In this document: in pieces, positions 6,302-7,400 of the stretch
Numbering within the stretch: position 1 is the first letter of the stretch
How the letters are laid out: every line of letters starts with the position of its first letter
Assembly: GCA_002381485.1 (NCBI GenBank)
Contig: DFTJ01000007.1
Coordinates: 69,666-77,065 of the forward strand
Source: Candidatus Saccharibacteria bacterium UBA4215
Lineage (GTDB): Bacteria > Patescibacteriota > Saccharimonadia > Saccharimonadales > Saccharimonadaceae
Reading direction: 5' to 3'
Length of the DNA stretch: 7,400 nt
Translations under genes and position numbers: made by a program
The notes under the pieces: model-generated
Told to the model about the DNA's origin: nothing
Seen by the model: the letters and a program-made list of their open reading frames with translations, nothing else
The model's database searches: none

Positions 6302-7020
6302 TGGAGCTTTTGCTCGTCGCATTTTTGGCGGGTATCCTGACAATTTTGGCGCCGTGTGTCGTTTCGATCATACCGATTTTATTAGCCCGTTCCGGCACTA
6401 ATAGCCAAGCGCGAAGTGCTTTCTTTGTCATTCTGGGGCTGTCCGTCTCTATTATTGTCTTCACTGTACTGCTGAAGGCTTCTACGCTGCTGTTAAACGT
6501 TCCACCGGATGTTTGGAAGCTTGTCAGCGGAGCGATTATTATTGCTTTCGGCTTGTTTACAATCTTCCCGTCATGGTGGGAGTGGATTTCTCTTAAGACT
6601 CGTTTCATCTTTAAGGCGCAAAATACAATGGGAGAGGCGGCTAAGAAGCGTGGCGTATGGGGTGATATGTTGCTTGGCGCGAGTCTCGGCCCGGTGTTTA
6701 GTGCCTGTAGCCCGACGTATGCGTTGATCGTGGTGACAATACTGCCAGTTCAACCACTCGTTGGGCTCGGGTATCTACTGGTGTTTGTGCTTGGGCTAGC
6801 GTTGATGCTCGCTCTTATTGCAATATTTGGACAGAAACTAATTAAGAAGCTCGGCTGGGGTATTAACCCTCGCGGAGTATTCCGCCGCGTCTTGGGGGCA
6901 ATCTTACTGGTTGTCGGAGTCATGATTATCACTGGTTTTGATAAGACGATCCTAACTTTCTTGGTTGAAAGCGGGTGGTACGACTTCCAAATTGAGCTCG
7001 AATCAAACCTCACATCCTAG
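6301..7020 (+). CDS. ccdA: CcdA/DsbD-type transmembrane thiol-disulfide electron carrier
   Basis: This 239-residue integral membrane protein has about six hydrophobic helices (roughly 3-28, 38-60, 71-89, 121-146, 153-176 and 195-213). Helix 1 carries 'LAPCVVSIIPILL' with Cys19, the classic LxPC motif. Helix 4 carries 'GPVFSACSPTYALI' with Cys136; the Pro follows two residues after Cys rather than preceding it as in the usual TPC motif. Members of this family pass electrons from cytoplasmic thioredoxin across the membrane to extracytoplasmic thioredoxin-like proteins through these two cysteines. The GTG start overlaps the TAG of the preceding thioredoxin-like gene, so translation is probably coupled, and that protein is the likely acceptor. 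No cytochrome c synthesis genes are visible, so a role in general extracytoplasmic thiol balance is more plausible than haem attachment. The last 20 or so residues are polar. Confidence 0.9.
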   Translation: MELLLVAFLAGILTILAPCVVSIIPILLARSGTNSQARSAFFVILGLSVSIIVFTVLLKASTLLLNVPPDVWKLVSGAIIIAFGLFTIFPSWWEWISLKTRFIFKAQNTMGEAAKKRGVWGDMLLGASLGPVFSACSPTYALIVVTILPVQPLVGLGYLLVFVLGLALMLALIAIFGQKLIKKLGWGINPRGVFRRVLGAILLVVGVMIITGFDKTILTFLVESGWYDFQIELESNLTS

Positions 7021-7026
7021 CGCCTC

Positions 7027-7035
7027 TGTTATAAT
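7027..7035 (+). promoter_or_regulatory. Extended -10 promoter for argS, leaderless
   Basis: TGTTATAAT combines a TGn extension with a perfect TATAAT (7030-7035). The expected start is 7042, one base before the ATG at 7043. It sits wholly within the 22-base gap after ccdA. Confidence 0.7.
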
Positions 7036-7042
7036 AGCCCCA

Positions 7043-7400
7043 ATGGAAGACACGATTGCACAAGTTATCCGTCAGGAGTTTGACGTCGACATCACCCCGC
7101 AGGTGAGCCGGCCTGAGCCAGCTTTTGGTGATTACGCGACGAACGTTGCTCTGCAGTTAGCCGGACGCTTGGGTAAAAGTCCGCGCGATATTGCCGAACA
7201 GGTTGCTAGTGCTCTGCGCAACACCGAGCAGTTTGCCGAAGTAACGGTGGCTGGTCCGGGCTTCATTAATCTTCGCATCAGTACCGCCTCACTAGCGCAG
7301 CAATTGAATGTCATGTTAGAGCCAGGCTACGGCGCAACCGACAGCTACAGCGGTAAGGTAGTGATCACTGAGTACTCTGACCCTAATCCTTTCAAGGTCC
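7043..7400 (+). CDS. argS: Arginyl-tRNA synthetase, 3'-truncated by window
   Basis: The first 119 codons of the enzyme that charges tRNA-Arg are present; the frame is still open at the window end. The N-terminal additional domain typical of ArgS, which binds the D-loop corner of tRNA, is recognisable from 'AFGDYATNVALQLAGRLGK' (near residues 27-45) and 'GPGFINLRIS' (near 71-80). The last visible residues, 'VVITEYSDPNPFKV', lead into the class I catalytic core, where the HIGH-type signature should follow a few residues beyond the window. The ATG has no Shine-Dalgarno site and is placed by the extended -10 box directly upstream. Confidence 0.95.
   Translation, partial: MEDTIAQVIRQEFDVDITPQVSRPEPAFGDYATNVALQLAGRLGKSPRDIAEQVASALRNTEQFAEVTVAGPGFINLRISTASLAQQLNVMLEPGYGATDSYSGKVVITEYSDPNPFKV

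Overview
The window is about 7.4 kb of tightly packed sequence with every gene on the + strand. Gaps between genes are mostly under 70 bases, and I see no RNA genes, CRISPR arrays, insertion sequences or phage genes. Moderate GC, very short intergenic spaces, start codons lying directly behind TATAAT-type boxes, a CTP synthase with a 'GGVLSGVGKG' loop, an ArgS with 'SDPNPFK', and a CcdA protein with 'ACSPTYA' together suggest a Candidate Phyla Radiation (Patescibacteria) genome, possibly Saccharibacteria. That placement is inference from protein style, not a phylogenetic result. The standard genetic code fits: there are no internal TGA codons in the long genes.

Region 1 (1-2862) is a class I ribonucleotide reductase operon. 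It holds the 3' two thirds of nrdA (catalytic alpha subunit), a 57-codon ORF ending in Cys-Asp-Ser-Cys-Gln, an unrecognised 63-codon ORF, and nrdB (radical-generating beta subunit). Two things stand out. NrdA stops without the C-terminal cysteine pair that normally re-reduces its active site, and that pair appears instead at the end of the separate 57-residue ORF, in the same frame but beyond three in-frame stop codons and with its own ribosome binding site. NrdB has Phe where most beta subunits have the radical Tyr, and Glu as first metal ligand, with ligand spacing identical to the Mn/Fe class Ic enzyme of Chlamydia trachomatis.

Region 2 (2863-5758) holds zwf (a short glucose-6-phosphate dehydrogenase) and pyrG (CTP synthase). 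Region 3 (5759-7020) holds a membrane-anchored thioredoxin-like protein overlapping by one base with a six-helix CcdA/DsbD-type electron carrier; together they look like a transmembrane thiol-disulfide relay. Region 4 (7021-7400) is the start of argS.

Working together: RNR and CTP synthase feed DNA and RNA precursor supply, and G6PDH can supply the NADPH that ultimately reduces RNR. Four transcription starts (zwf, pyrG, trx-like, argS) are predicted to fall at or within two bases of a start codon, so leaderless mRNAs seem to be a habit of this genome, while the internal genes of the nrd operon mostly use Shine-Dalgarno sites.
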